Assembly: GCA_025996815.1 (NCBI GenBank) | Contig: BNTT01000170.1 | Coordinates: 1 to 5,895 of the forward strand | Reading direction: 5' to 3' | Origin: Bacteroidia bacterium | Lineage (GTDB): Bacteria > Bacteroidota > Bacteroidia > Bacteroidales > Azobacteroidaceae | Length of the DNA: 5,895 nt | In this document: positions 5,118 through 5,895 of the stretch, in pieces | Position numbering within the stretch: the first letter of the stretch is position 1 | How the letters are laid out: the number at the start of each line of letters is the position of its first letter | Notes under the pieces: generated by a model | Told to the model about the DNA's origin: nothing | The model's input: only the letters and a program-made list of their open reading frames with translations | Database searches by the model: none | Program-made: the position numbers and the translations under genes

Positions 5118-5895
5118 ATGCTATTCAACTCTATCGAATTTGTAATTTTCTTTGTAATACTCTTTGCGCTGTATTACTTCGTTTTCAAAGAAAAAACTAA
5201 GGCGCAAAACATATTGCTGTTAGTTGCAAGCTATGTCTTTTATGCGTGGGCAGATTGGCGAATTTTGCCGCTGCTAATCATCTCAACGCTTGTCTTTTAC
5301 GGCTTGGGCATTGCGATTTTCAATGCAGCAGGGTCGCGGCGTGCTTCGACCCTATCCACTCTCGGCGTGGTGTTTGGCATAGCCGTGTTGGGCTATTTCA
5401 AGTACACCAACTTTTTTATCTCGTCGTTCAAGGATTTGTTCGACAGCATTGGGCTGCAAACCAACTTGCACACATTCAATATTATTTTGCCGATTGGGAT
5501 TAGTTTTTATACGTTTCGTCTGTTGAGTTATGTAATCGACATCAACAGAGGCAAATACGAGCCTACGCGCGACATTGTTGCATTTTCTACTTATGTTGCC
5601 TTTTTTCCGTGCATACTGTCGGGTCCCATCGACCGCCCTAACACGCTCATCCCGCAGTTGCAAAACAAACGGACTTTTGACTACGCTTTGGCTGTCGATG
5701 GGTGCAGGCAAATTCTTTGGGGGCTGTTCAAAAAGATGGTCATCGCCGACAATTGTGCCACGATGTCCAATGAAATTTTCAATAATTCCGTCAACTATCC
5801 GGGGAGTTCGCTGGCTTTGGGCACTGTTTTCTTTGCATTTCAACTATATGGTGATTTTTCGGGTTATTCCGATATGGCATTGGGTATTGGTAAAT
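5118..5895 (+). CDS. MBOAT family O-acyltransferase, N-terminal part (runs off the window)
   Basis: The frame opens at ATG 5118, one base after the HEPN stop, and continues without a stop to the window edge, giving 259 residues of a protein that is usually around 460-500 long. It is a polytopic membrane protein. Hydrophobic spans lie near 7-23, 31-43, 48-68 and 81-93. The MBOAT landmarks are LPIGISFYTFRLLSYVID (124-141), FFPCILSGPIDRP (162-174), LWGLFKKMVIADN (200-212) and FAFQLYGDFSGYSDMALGIG (239-258), as in AlgI, PatA and DltB. The catalytic histidine lies beyond the window. Such proteins transfer acyl groups to exported polysaccharide, teichoic acid or peptidoglycan. DltB takes its group from a carrier protein, which makes the ACP encoded upstream a plausible donor here. 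Confidence 0.93.
   Translation, partial: MLFNSIEFVIFFVILFALYYFVFKEKTKAQNILLLVASYVFYAWADWRILPLLIISTLVFYGLGIAIFNAAGSRRASTLSTLGVVFGIAVLGYFKYTNFFISSFKDLFDSIGLQTNLHTFNIILPIGISFYTFRLLSYVIDINRGKYEPTRDIVAFSTYVAFFPCILSGPIDRPNTLIPQLQNKRTFDYALAVDGCRQILWGLFKKMVIADNCATMSNEIFNNSVNYPGSSLALGTVFFAFQLYGDFSGYSDMALGIGK

Noticed and set aside
5352..5843. 163-codon ORF on the minus strand
   Set aside because: It lies opposite the MBOAT gene, whose motifs are unambiguous. Low-complexity shadow sequence.

Overview
The window looks like chromosomal DNA of a Bacteroidota bacterium. It has three good matches to the phylum's TAnnTTTG promoter box (minus strand 2071-2078, plus strand 2210-2217 and 4370-4377). Most genes have AT-rich translation starts rather than strong Shine-Dalgarno sites, and base composition is moderately AT-rich. 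The protein families fit a surface-glycan or cell-envelope modification locus that has been partly rearranged.

Layout. Bases 2-97 are the tail of a gene I only tentatively read as an IS transposase. It is followed by an SGNH-hydrolase-like gene (162-947) whose active-site block lies at its very N-terminus, so its membrane-anchor end seems to be missing, perhaps because of that insertion. A convergent FkbM-type methyltransferase gene (1818-928, minus) overlaps its 3' end. The gene-poor stretch 1819-2364 is dense with signals. It holds a minus-strand promoter, a structured leader or small RNA ending in a textbook intrinsic terminator just before fkbM, a 22-bp hairpin flanked by imperfect direct repeats, a plus-strand promoter, and a 41-codon membrane microprotein ORF coupled by ATGA overlap to the next gene.

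From 2365 a tight plus-strand run begins: an FkbH-like HAD/GNAT protein, an acyl carrier protein 1 nt later, a MNT nucleotidyltransferase/HEPN pair with its own promoter, and an MBOAT O-acyltransferase that starts 1 nt after the HEPN stop and runs off the window.

How they may work together. FkbH relatives load a glyceryl unit from 1,3-bisphosphoglycerate onto an acyl carrier protein, and MBOAT proteins move acyl groups across or at the membrane onto glycans. FkbH + ACP + MBOAT, with an SGNH protein nearby, has the same logic as DltA/DltC/DltB/DltD (loader, carrier, membrane transferase, SGNH partner). My main hypothesis is therefore a glyceryl (or similar hydroxyacid) decoration system for an exported glycan. 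The MNT/HEPN pair looks like a toxin-antitoxin module lodged inside this operon. A perfect 33-bp palindromic repeat sits in frame within the FkbH gene.
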